Assembly: GCA_003250865.1 (NCBI GenBank)
Contig: QKJH01000104.1
Coordinates: 1-6,358 of the forward strand
Direction of reading: 5' to 3'
DNA length: 6,358 bases
DNA from: Alphaproteobacteria bacterium
GTDB lineage: Bacteria; Pseudomonadota; Alphaproteobacteria; Micavibrionales; SZUA-601
Each line of letters begins with the position of its first letter. Within the stretch, counting starts at the first letter, position 1. Made by a program: the position numbers and the translations under genes. Shown piece after piece: positions 1 through 6,357 of the stretch. The notes under the pieces were generated by a model that saw nothing but the letters and a program-made list of their open reading frames with translations, ran no database searches and had not been told where the DNA came from.

Positions 1-1
1 T

Positions 2-1333
2 GAAAAATTGGGCTCGTGGGACGATATTGACGAATTGGCCGAAGATTTTGATTTAATGTCCGATATGGTCTGTAATCATACCTCGAAATCCCATCCGTGG
101 TTTCAGGGCATGGTCGATGAGAATACTGCCTATGACGGGTTTTATGTGACCGCTGATCCAAATGATGAACGCTTGAAACAGGTAACACGGGCCCGTGCGC
201 ATCCGCTCTTGACGCCGTTTGAAACGGCTTCGGGCGAGAAAATTCATGTTTGGACAACCTTTAGCCCTGATCAGGTGGATTTGAACTATAAAAATCCGGC
301 GGTTTTGCTGATTATGCTTAAAGCCGTTTTAAACTATATCTCGCACGGCACCCGCTATATCCGTCTGGATGCGGCGCATTGTCTTTGGAAAGAGCTGGGA
401 ACAACCTGCATGACCTTGCCGCAGACCCATGATTTATGCAAGCTGTACCGCTATGTCATCGAGCGGTGCGGCGGTATTTTGATTACCGAAACGAACCTGC
501 CGCATGATGAAAATATCAGCTATTTCGGCGACGGGGAGGAGGCACACATGGTGTATAATTTCGCCATGCCGGCCTTGTTGCTTTATACGATGCAGACTGG
601 GGATGCTGGTCATTTGACATTTTGGGCAAAAAATCTTGATTACACGCCAAACTGCACCTATCTGAATTTTACGGCGTGTCACGATGGGTTTGGACTGCGT
701 TCGCTTGAACAGTTTCTGGGATTGGAAAACATGCAGAAATTTGCCGAAGAGCTGGAAAAACGTACGGGAGCTAAAATCAATTACCGCCTGCACGGAAGCG
801 GTAAAACTACTCCGTACGAGGCATGCGCCACGGCGTTCAGTCTGATGAACCGCGGGGATGGCAAAGACATGCAGTACAAACGCTTTTTATGCATGGAGAC
901 GTTGAAAATCCTGATGCGCGGTATCCCGGCCTTTTATATGAATGGCTTTATCGCCGCAGAAAATGATAATGAGGGCTGGGAGCGCACCGAGCATAACCGC
1001 GATTTGAACAGACAAAGATGGTCTTTGGACAATCTGGAAAAACAGATGAATAATCCGGCCACACCGGCTTTGATGGAATTGATGCGCAATCGGGCAGCCA
1101 ATGCGGCTTTTCATCCCGATGGCGGGCAGATTATCTACGATTTGGGCAAGGAGTTCTTTGCTGTTACCCGTATTGCACCCGATAACAGCATGGCTATTAA
1201 TGCGGTGGCCAATGTGACGGACAAGGATGTAACGGTTAATTGGAATGGTGTAACACTGGCTTTTGCGCCGTATGAGGTAAAACAATTTTCTATGTCGGCT
1301 CAGCAGGCACGTAACCTGTCTGCGGCGGCATAA
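2..1333 (+). CDS. GH13_18-type sugar phosphorylase (glucosylglycerate/sucrose phosphorylase-like), 5' partial
   Basis: Probable retaining alpha-glucoside phosphorylase, cleaving a disaccharide or glucosylglycerate with phosphate to give alpha-glucose 1-phosphate in the cytoplasm. The frame is open to the left edge (Glu-Lys precede the TTG at base 8, which reads naturally as Leu in EKLGSWDD), so the true start lies outside; family members are about 490-570 residues and only 443 are visible. Counting from base 8: DMVCNH at 19-24 is GH13 region I; YIRLDAA at 117-123 carries the nucleophile Asp121; ITETNLPHDENISYFG at 159-174 carries the acid/base Glu161; His225-Asp226 (CHDGFG) supplies the third carboxylate; WTTFSPDQVDLNY (82-94) and the stretch around NRDLNRQRW (330-338) resemble YcjM/GtfA-like phosphorylases. 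All three catalytic carboxylates are present, so it should be active. No signal peptide can be judged. Lpd follows after 28 bases, suggesting co-transcription. Family is confident; the exact substrate is not determined, and a hydrolase is less likely. Confidence 0.88.
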   Translation, partial: EKLGSWDDIDELAEDFDLMSDMVCNHTSKSHPWFQGMVDENTAYDGFYVTADPNDERLKQVTRARAHPLLTPFETASGEKIHVWTTFSPDQVDLNYKNPAVLLIMLKAVLNYISHGTRYIRLDAAHCLWKELGTTCMTLPQTHDLCKLYRYVIERCGGILITETNLPHDENISYFGDGEEAHMVYNFAMPALLLYTMQTGDAGHLTFWAKNLDYTPNCTYLNFTACHDGFGLRSLEQFLGLENMQKFAEELEKRTGAKINYRLHGSGKTTPYEACATAFSLMNRGDGKDMQYKRFLCMETLKILMRGIPAFYMNGFIAAENDNEGWERTEHNRDLNRQRWSLDNLEKQMNNPATPALMELMRNRAANAAFHPDGGQIIYDLGKEFFAVTRIAPDNSMAINAVANVTDKDVTVNWNGVTLAFAPYEVKQFSMSAQQARNLSAAA

Positions 1334-1349
1334 TACAAACACGAAAAGA

Positions 1350-1355
1350 AAAGGA
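1350..1355 (+). promoter_or_regulatory. Ribosome binding site for lpd
   Basis: AAAGGA lies six bases before the ATG at 1362, a good Shine-Dalgarno at normal spacing within a purine-rich 28-base gap. It fixes the lpd start. No promoter or hairpin is apparent in the gap, which supports read-through from the upstream phosphorylase gene. Confidence 0.7.
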
Positions 1356-1361
1356 AAAAAC

Positions 1362-2759
1362 ATGTCGGAAAATTTTGATGTTATCGTTGTTGGCGGCGGC
1401 CCCGGCGGTTATGTGGCGGCTATTCGCGCTTCGCAGTTGGGCATGAAAACCGCGCTGATTGAAAAACAGCATCTGGGCGGCATCTGTCTGAACTGGGGCT
1501 GTATCCCGACAAAGGCGCTATTGCGCAGTGCCGAAGTCTATCATCTGGCCAAACACGGTGATGCTTATGGAATTACGACCAAAGACGTGTCCTTTGATTT
1601 CAAAAAAATCATCGAGCGTTCGCGCGGTGTAGCCAAACAGCTTTCAGGCGGTATCGGTCATCTGATGAAAAAGAACAAGGTCACGGTATTTGACGGCCAT
1701 GCGGCACTGGCGGGCAAGGGGACATTGGATATTACCGAGGGCAAGGACAAGGGTAAGAAACTCTCGGCCAAACACATTATTCTGGCCACCGGAGCGCGTG
1801 CCCGCGCTTTGCCGGGGTTGGAGCCGGACGGTAAGCTGGTCTGGTCGTATAAAGAGGCTTTGGTGCCTGAAGAAATGCCAAAATCGCTGTTGGTGGTCGG
1901 TTCAGGTGCTATTGGCAGTGAATTTGCCAGCTTTTATCAAACTTTAGGGGCAAAAGTGACACTGGTCGAGGTTGTTGACCGCATTTTGCCGGTCGAAGAT
2001 GCCGAAATTTCCGATTTTGTCAAAAAATCTTTTGAAAAAGACGGTATGACAGTTCTAACCAAAGCGATGGTCAAGGAATTGCAAAAAAGCAAAAACAATG
2101 TCAAAGCCATTATCGAGGTGGATGGCAAGAAACAGGAAATCACCGCCGACCGTATTATTATGGCGGTGGGCATTACCGGTAATGTCGAAAATATCGGACT
2201 GGAAAAAACCAAGGCCAAGATTGACCGCGGCCATATCTTGACCGACAAATGGTGTGAAACGGATGAAAAGGGCGTGTATGCCATCGGTGACGTAGCCGGT
2301 GCGCCGTGGCTGGCGCATAAAGCCTCGCACGAAGCGGTTATCTGTATTGAAAAAATCGCCGGTGTCAAAGATGTCCATCCACTGGATACGGGCAATATTC
2401 CGGGTTGTACCTATTGCCGTCCGCAAGTCGCCAGTGTCGGTCTGACCGAAGCCAAAGCCAAGGAGCAGGGATACAGTGTCAAGGTTGGGCGTTTTCCCTT
2501 TATCGGCAACGGCAAGGCCATCGCACTGGGCGAACCCGAGGGACTTGTTAAAACCGTGTTTGATGCCAAAACGGGTGAGCTGCTCGGTGCGCACATGGTC
2601 GGTGCCGAAGTCACCGAGATGATACAGGGCTACGTTGTTGGTCGCACTTTGGAAACGACCGAGGCCGAGCTGATGCATACGGTGTTCCCGCATCCGACTC
2701 TGTCCGAGATGATGCATGAAAGCGTTCTGTCAGCCTATGGCAAGGCCTTGCATATGTAA
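1362..2759 (+). CDS. lpdA: Dihydrolipoamide dehydrogenase (E3)
   Basis: Flavoprotein that reoxidises dihydrolipoamide on the E2 subunits of pyruvate and 2-oxoglutarate dehydrogenases, or on glycine-cleavage H protein, passing electrons via FAD to NAD+; cytoplasmic homodimer. At 465 residues it is the normal length, without a fused lipoyl domain. Visible motifs: FAD-binding GGGPGG at 11-16; redox disulfide Cys42/Cys47 in GGICLNWGCIPTKALLR (39-55); ATGARAR at 142-148; NAD-binding VVGSGAIGSEF at 178-188; second FAD motif YAIGDVAGAPWLAHKA (306-321); and the C-terminal HPTLSE, with catalytic His444 and Glu449. The ATG at 1362 has a good Shine-Dalgarno and places the FAD motif at the usual distance from the N-terminus. 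The DHH gene starts 22 bases after the stop, and lipA follows that. No E1 or E2 gene adjoins within the window; a sugar phosphorylase gene occupies the upstream position. Assignment is very secure; which dehydrogenase complex it mainly serves cannot be read from the sequence. Confidence 0.97.
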   Translation: MSENFDVIVVGGGPGGYVAAIRASQLGMKTALIEKQHLGGICLNWGCIPTKALLRSAEVYHLAKHGDAYGITTKDVSFDFKKIIERSRGVAKQLSGGIGHLMKKNKVTVFDGHAALAGKGTLDITEGKDKGKKLSAKHIILATGARARALPGLEPDGKLVWSYKEALVPEEMPKSLLVVGSGAIGSEFASFYQTLGAKVTLVEVVDRILPVEDAEISDFVKKSFEKDGMTVLTKAMVKELQKSKNNVKAIIEVDGKKQEITADRIIMAVGITGNVENIGLEKTKAKIDRGHILTDKWCETDEKGVYAIGDVAGAPWLAHKASHEAVICIEKIAGVKDVHPLDTGNIPGCTYCRPQVASVGLTEAKAKEQGYSVKVGRFPFIGNGKAIALGEPEGLVKTVFDAKTGELLGAHMVGAEVTEMIQGYVVGRTLETTEAELMHTVFPHPTLSEMMHESVLSAYGKALHM

Positions 2760-2781
2760 GTAGTAAAAGGTATAAACCTGT

Positions 2782-3678
2782 ATGACAGAAGCATTTCGCA
2801 TTGTTAGTACATCGATTCAGCCTGATTTGGACGGGGTGGCCTGCGCTATCGCCTATGCCTATCTTCTTGAAGCACAGGGGATAAAGGCTTTACCGTCAAA
2901 GGGAAACGTTCTGGATGGCGAGGCGCTGTTCCATCTGGATCGCTTAGATAACCAGCAATGGGCCACAGCCGAGCAGGTTGAGGGGGCATCCGAATTTGTT
3001 CTGGTGGATTTCAGCTGGCTGAAAAAGCTTCCTACGCACATTGACCGGATGAAGGTTGTCGAGGTAATTGATCATCATCCATTCAATCAGCCTGATAGTG
3101 ATTATCCCAATTCAAAAAATCAGGTTGAACATATTGGTGCCGCCGCGACACAGATTGTCGAACGCTTTATCGCTGCGGATATTGATATGCCGTTTTATAT
3201 TGCCGAGCTGCTGTACGGGGCGATTTATTCCAATACGCAAAGCCTGAAAGGGGCGGTCACCATACAGCGTGACCATGATGCCGCCCATCATTTGGAAGAA
3301 ACATATGGCGTTACGCTGGATATTGTCCGTGCACAGTATAAGGCGCGCACCGAGCAACTGCTGGCCAATGTAAACGACGCTGTTACGCAGGAATTTATCC
3401 CCGCCAGCCATTACGGTGTTAGTCAGTTGGAAATGCTGGATGCAAGCCGTATTTGGGAAACCTATAAGGAAGAGTTGAAAAGTGCTGTTAAAGCCGTGTT
3501 TGAACCGTCCATTCTGTCGATTGTGGATGCATTGGAGGGGAATTCCATTCATTATGTAACGAATGGTGCCTTGGGGCGCGAACTGGCCGGTCATTTTCCG
3601 CATTTGAAACAGCTGGAACCGGATGTTTACTCGGCGGACAGTGCTGTTTTACGCAAACAGATTTTCAAAGTCATGTGA
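2782..3678 (+). CDS. DHH/DHHA2-type phosphoesterase, family II pyrophosphatase-like, atypical metal site
   Basis: 298-residue cytoplasmic protein of the DHH superfamily (manganese-dependent pyrophosphatases, exopolyphosphatases, Prune). Motif I is STSIQPDLDGVACAIAYAYL (9-28): Asp15 and Asp17 are kept, but Ser11 stands where family II pyrophosphatases have a metal-binding His. Motif II is FVLVDF, with Asp76. Motif III is EVIDHHPF, the Asp97-His98-His99 triad. Motif IV is GAIYSNTQSLKGAVT (146-160), with Asn151 where pyrophosphatases have Asp in SDT. The C-terminus VLRKQIF (289-295) resembles the SRKKQ phosphate-binding motif of the DHHA2 domain. From memory, uncharacterised DHH relatives also read SNT at motif IV, so this may be a distinct subfamily and not a decayed enzyme. 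The ATG at 2782 has AAAAGG upstream with a somewhat long spacing of about 11 bases. It lies 22 bases after lpd, so is probably co-transcribed. Superfamily confident; substrate unknown (pyrophosphate, short polyphosphate or a nucleotide are all possible). Confidence 0.85.
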   Translation: MTEAFRIVSTSIQPDLDGVACAIAYAYLLEAQGIKALPSKGNVLDGEALFHLDRLDNQQWATAEQVEGASEFVLVDFSWLKKLPTHIDRMKVVEVIDHHPFNQPDSDYPNSKNQVEHIGAAATQIVERFIAADIDMPFYIAELLYGAIYSNTQSLKGAVTIQRDHDAAHHLEETYGVTLDIVRAQYKARTEQLLANVNDAVTQEFIPASHYGVSQLEMLDASRIWETYKEELKSAVKAVFEPSILSIVDALEGNSIHYVTNGALGRELAGHFPHLKQLEPDVYSADSAVLRKQIFKVM

Positions 3679-3760
3679 CTTCGCGCCTGCACCATACAAT
3701 TTTCTTGCCTTTGGGCTCTATTGGGTTATCTTTATCAAAAGAATTTGACGCGATTAAAAG

Positions 3761-3766
3761 TATAAT
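3761..3766 (+). promoter_or_regulatory. Candidate -10 element just upstream of lipA
   Basis: A perfect TATAAT ends four bases before the lipA ATG at 3771. A TTGACG at 3745-3750 would be a good -35 box, but the 10-base spacing is far too short for sigma70, and nothing like TTGACA lies 16-18 bases upstream. If the box is used, transcription would begin at or within a base or two of the ATG, giving a leaderless or nearly leaderless mRNA. A weaker alternative is TTGCCT (3705-3710) with TATCTT (3727-3732), spacing 16, which would give a leader of about 30 bases. Neither is strong. Confidence 0.3.
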
Positions 3767-3770
3767 GTGA

Positions 3771-4730
3771 ATGTCTGATACACCTGAACAAAAACCGAAA
3801 CTTCGCCATCCCGAAAAAGCCCATCGTCCCGACAATCCCGTTCAGCGGAAAAAACCGGATTGGATACGGGTAAAGGCTCCGACATCGAAAGGCTATGTCG
3901 ATACACACCAGTTGATGCGTAATCTGGGATTGCATACAGTGTGCGAGGAGGCGGCTTGTCCCAATGTTGGCAAATGCTGGGAGCAGAAACACGCATCCTT
4001 TATGATTATGGGTGATACCTGCACCCGTGCCTGTTCCTTTTGCAATGTGGCAACCGGTAAACCCGAAGCTCTCGACAAATTCGAGCCGCAGCGCGTGGCC
4101 GTGGGCGTTATGGAGCTAGGGCTGAAACATGTTGTGGTGACCTCGGTTGACCGCGATGATTTGGACGATGGCGGGGCGGAACATTTCGTTAAAACCATCG
4201 AAGCTATCCGCAGAATGTCTCCGGAAACAACAGTGGAAATCCTAACGCCTGACTTTAGAAACAAGGTAGAAGCAATTGATATAGTTGCTAAAGCGCATCC
4301 TGATGTTTTTAATCATAATCTTGAAACTGTACCGCGCCTGTACCCGTCCATTCGCCCGGGTGCGCGCTATTTCGGTTCGCTTCGATTGTTGCAACGGGTC
4401 AAAGAGGTCGAGCCGACATCCTTTACCAAATCGGGCATTATGGTCGGTTTGGGCGAAAGCAAGGAAGAGGTGCGGCAGGTCATGGATGACATGCGTGATG
4501 CTGACATCGATTTCATCACCATCGGTCAGTATCTGCAACCCACGGCCAAACATGCGCCGGTCGACCGTTTTGTCACACCCGAGGAATTTGCCGAATACGA
4601 AAAAATGGCCTATGCCAAAGGTTTTTTGATGGTATCGGCGACACCGCTGACCCGCTCGTCCTTCCACGCCGGCGAAGATTTTCAGCAAATGAAAGCCAAC
4701 CGCGAAAAGAAACTCGCCGCCAAAGGGTGA
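3771..4730 (+). CDS. lipA: Lipoyl synthase (radical SAM)
   Basis: Inserts two sulfur atoms into octanoyl groups bound to E2 and H-protein domains, completing the lipoyl cofactor that Lpd reoxidises. The 319 residues are normal for the family. The auxiliary 4Fe-4S cluster, sacrificed as sulfur donor, is held by Cys58, Cys63 and Cys69 (CX4CX5C in VCEEAACPNVGKCW). The radical SAM cluster is held by Cys84, Cys88 and Cys91 (GDTCTRACSFC). The C-terminal RSSFHAGEDF (295-304) contains the serine motif that ligates the auxiliary cluster. Other family blocks are VVVTSVDRDDLDDGGAEHF (121-139), NHNLETVPRLYPSIRPGARY (181-200) and MVGLGE (224-229). The N-terminal LRHPEKAHRPDNP (11-23) is of alphaproteobacterial type. 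The start is constrained because an in-frame TGA directly precedes the ATG at 3771; no convincing Shine-Dalgarno is present (only AAAAG about ten bases upstream). It follows the DHH gene by 92 bases. A short AT-rich patch around 4253-4325 does not disturb conserved residues. lipB is not in the window. Confidence 0.98.
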   Translation: MSDTPEQKPKLRHPEKAHRPDNPVQRKKPDWIRVKAPTSKGYVDTHQLMRNLGLHTVCEEAACPNVGKCWEQKHASFMIMGDTCTRACSFCNVATGKPEALDKFEPQRVAVGVMELGLKHVVVTSVDRDDLDDGGAEHFVKTIEAIRRMSPETTVEILTPDFRNKVEAIDIVAKAHPDVFNHNLETVPRLYPSIRPGARYFGSLRLLQRVKEVEPTSFTKSGIMVGLGESKEEVRQVMDDMRDADIDFITIGQYLQPTAKHAPVDRFVTPEEFAEYEKMAYAKGFLMVSATPLTRSSFHAGEDFQQMKANREKKLAAKG

Positions 4731-4740
4731 CATCCCTGTC

Positions 4741-4769
4741 TTTACACGCCATCATTCATTCGCTACACT
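4741..4769 (+). promoter_or_regulatory. Candidate sigma70-type promoter for the symporter gene
   Basis: TTTACA at 4741-4746 (five of six matches to TTGACA) and TACACT at 4764-4769 (four of six to TATAAT) are separated by exactly 17 bases. Transcription would begin near 4776, giving a leader of roughly 20-35 bases depending on the start codon. It lies in the 63-base gap after lipA, suggesting the symporter can be expressed independently. Found by eye only. Confidence 0.45.
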
Positions 4770-4793
4770 CCTGATAATAGTTGATTTTATTAT

Positions 4794-6188
4794 GTGGGGA
4801 TGGATTTCGTGAATATGGCATTGCTTTCGATGATTGGCTATGTGGTGTTATTGCTGGTTATTTCGGCTGTCCACACCCACAGGCGTAAACGGTATGATGC
4901 CAGTGAGGAATTCCTGATTGCCGATCGGCGTTTGTCGGGCGGTATGTCTGCCCTTAGCATTGTGGCTTCTTTTATCGGCGGTGGCACTATCCTTACCAAT
5001 ACGGCGTTGATTTTCAAATACGGCTATTATGCGCTTCCCTATATGTGCGGTTTGCCGATGGGAATGCTGTTTTTCATGCTGATAGCGCCGAAATTACAGG
5101 AACAGGCTCATGGTGAGAAATGGCTGACGCTCTATGATTTTTTTCAAAGTCGCTATGGGACATTGTCCAAGCATCTGGTGGCGGTGACACAAATCATATC
5201 GATTGCCTTGATTGTATCGGTGGCGCTGATTGGCGGGGCTAAAATGCTTCAGATACTGGCGGGATACTCTTATGTGACAAGTGTATTCCTGATGGCCGGA
5301 ATTGTCGGAACCTATCTGGTGATTTCCGGGTTTTCTGCCGTGGTCAAGACGGACATGATACAGGCCGGATTTATCATTGTGCTGTTTGGTGGTCTTCTCG
5401 GTTTTACGGCGTTGTATCCCGTGCCCGAAATCACCTATGAGCAAATGAACTTTCAAGATATGTCGATTACCGTGTGTATCCTGATGACGGTTATCACGCT
5501 TTTATACATGTTCGGTGCCGAGGATTTGTTCCAGCGCGTTTATGCAACCAAAAACAAGAAAGCATTGAAAAAATCGCTCTGGATAGCATGGGCATTATAT
5601 CTGTTTTTCTATATTTGCCTGATGTATTCGGTCTTTACATTCAAAGCCCTGTACCCTCAGCTTCAGGGGGATATGGCCTTTCTTGAATCCATCAAGCTGC
5701 TTATTCCGCCGTATTATCAGTGGATAGCATCGATTGCCGTGATGTCGGTACTGCTTTCGACCATTGATACATTCGTGTTTAATGGTGTGCTTAATATCAA
5801 CAAGCTGGTGATGGATATTCGCGGCTCCAGTGCCGATCATAAAACGCTGACCCGCCGGACACGCTGGGGCGTTCCTTTGTTCCTGTTGGTCGTGGTAGGC
5901 GTGTCGTTGTTTATCCAGAGTGTAGTGCACACGACGTTTATTTACGCGGTATTTATCAGCTGTAACGCCTTTATTGTTATCCTGTCGTTCCTGTTTCCAA
6001 AGATGGACAAATGGTATGCTGTTTCCATCCTTGTCACCAATGGCGTTTTATTACTGGGAATGGCGGCAACACTCGGCCTGTCGGAAAAGCTGGTGGTTGT
6101 GCCGTTCGGTGCAGTAATTATAGGCTGTCTGGCCGCCTTCATCGTCAAGAAAACCGCTTTACGAAAAATGGCAAAGGCGAGGGGATAA
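4794..6188 (+). CDS. Sodium:solute symporter family (SSF) transporter
   Basis: Integral inner-membrane carrier coupling uptake of a small solute to Na+ entry (LeuT-fold family that includes PutP, PanF and SGLT). Numbered from GTG 4794, 464 residues with about 12-13 hydrophobic segments: an N-terminal helix (9-26), then FLIADRRLSGG (40-50) leading into SALSIVASFIGGGTIL (52-67), the broken helix shaping the Na+ site. ISGFSAVVKTDMIQAGF (177-193) and EDLFQRVYATKNKKALKKSL (243-262) match the two SSF family signatures. SVLLSTIDT (318-326) places Ser322-Thr323 where PutP has its Na+-binding Ser340-Thr341. The C-terminus is basic (KKTALRKMAKARG), fitting a cytoplasmic end. The start is uncertain among GTG 4794, ATG 4800, GTG 4809 and ATG 4815; the outermost is shown so that all are included, though 4809 has the best ribosome binding site. 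It follows lipA with its own candidate promoter and converges with the gene on the right. Family very secure; substrate cannot be told (proline, pantothenate, sugar and carboxylate carriers all share this fold). Confidence 0.93.
   Translation: MGMDFVNMALLSMIGYVVLLLVISAVHTHRRKRYDASEEFLIADRRLSGGMSALSIVASFIGGGTILTNTALIFKYGYYALPYMCGLPMGMLFFMLIAPKLQEQAHGEKWLTLYDFFQSRYGTLSKHLVAVTQIISIALIVSVALIGGAKMLQILAGYSYVTSVFLMAGIVGTYLVISGFSAVVKTDMIQAGFIIVLFGGLLGFTALYPVPEITYEQMNFQDMSITVCILMTVITLLYMFGAEDLFQRVYATKNKKALKKSLWIAWALYLFFYICLMYSVFTFKALYPQLQGDMAFLESIKLLIPPYYQWIASIAVMSVLLSTIDTFVFNGVLNINKLVMDIRGSSADHKTLTRRTRWGVPLFLLVVVGVSLFIQSVVHTTFIYAVFISCNAFIVILSFLFPKMDKWYAVSILVTNGVLLLGMAATLGLSEKLVVVPFGAVIIGCLAAFIVKKTALRKMAKARG
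4796..4800 (+). promoter_or_regulatory. Possible ribosome binding site pointing to GTG 4809 as symporter start
   Basis: GGGGA sits eight bases before the in-frame GTG at 4809. The outer starts, GTG 4794 and ATG 4800, have no purine-rich motif at the right distance, and ATG 4815 has only GGA at 4802-4804, ten bases away. This favours 4809 (or 4815) over the longest frame, modestly. Confidence 0.35.
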
Positions 6189-6196
6189 GCCCCGCC
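6176..6196. terminator. GC-rich hairpin over the convergent junction
   Basis: GGCG (6176-6179) pairs with CGCC (6193-6196) and GGG (6181-6183) with CCC (6190-6192). This leaves A6180 bulged and a six-base loop that contains the symporter TAA stop. On the minus strand the stem is followed by TTTGCCATTTTTC, a broken T-rich tract, so it would best terminate the leftward gene ending at 6202. On the plus strand only TCATATTAT follows, so termination there is less convincing. Confidence 0.45.
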
Positions 6197-6201
6197 TCAT
6201 A

Positions 6202-6357
6202 TTATGGTGCTGGATTGGTGGGTGCCTTGTTATCCTGTAATGCTTTTGCCGGGACGGTAATATGACGTTTCTGTTCGTCTAACTCAGTCTGTGATAGAGG
6301 AGACAGCGCGGTGTCAATGGATTCGCGGAATGTTTCGACAAGAGACTGGTTGGTATG
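6202..6357 (-). CDS. C-terminal end of an unidentified protein (5' end beyond the window)
   Basis: Leftward frame open from the right edge for 51 codons to a TAA at 6204-6202. I do not recognise the protein. The visible residues begin HTNQSLVETFRESIDTAL and continue through a charged stretch, TELDEQKRH, to a tail rich in Pro, Ala, Thr and Asn ending APTNPAP. There is no hydrophobic segment and no Cys, so this end looks soluble, with a helical part followed by a flexible tail. It reads as real because the amino acid mix is natural, its stop sits 13 bases from the symporter stop, and a hairpin with a T-rich flank follows it, a normal convergent layout. Against this, only 51 codons are visible, and the plus strand has a competing short frame from GTG 6311 with a strong Shine-Dalgarno. 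Confidence 0.6.
   Translation of the reverse strand, partial: HTNQSLVETFRESIDTALSPLSQTELDEQKRHITVPAKALQDNKAPTNPAP

Noticed and set aside
8..10. TTG at base 8 as the true start of the phosphorylase gene
   Set aside because: The frame continues upstream to the window edge and the N-terminal third of the GH13 barrel would be missing; the Leu fits the conserved EKLGSWDD context.
887..1363. 158-codon minus-strand frame opposite the end of the phosphorylase gene
   Set aside because: It is antisense to conserved GH13 coding sequence and its translation shows no recognisable motif or natural composition.
2055..2717. 220-codon open frame on the minus strand opposite lpd
   Set aside because: It is the antisense shadow of a fully motif-supported lpd gene, with a His/Arg/Gln/Asn-rich unnatural composition and no ribosome binding site seen.
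3668..3681. Inverted repeat AAGTCA-TG-TGACTT across the DHH gene stop codon
   Set aside because: The arms are only six bases with a two-base centre and no following T-run, so it is not a convincing terminator. It does not match an operator I know and partly encodes the last residues of the protein.
3745..3766. TTGACG plus TATAAT as a classical sigma70 promoter for lipA
   Set aside because: The spacing is 10 bases where about 17 is needed, so the two boxes cannot work together as a normal pair.
4242..4733. 163-codon minus-strand frame opposite lipA
   Set aside because: It mirrors the conserved lipA coding region; the openness follows from codon bias on the true strand.
6011..6265. Plus-strand frame overlapping the symporter end and running past its stop, with a hydrophobic end (GAGLVGALLSCNAFAGTVI)
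   Set aside because: Most of it is a shifted reading of symporter coding sequence; the hydrophobic tail comes from the complement of the minus-strand frame, and no start signal is seen.
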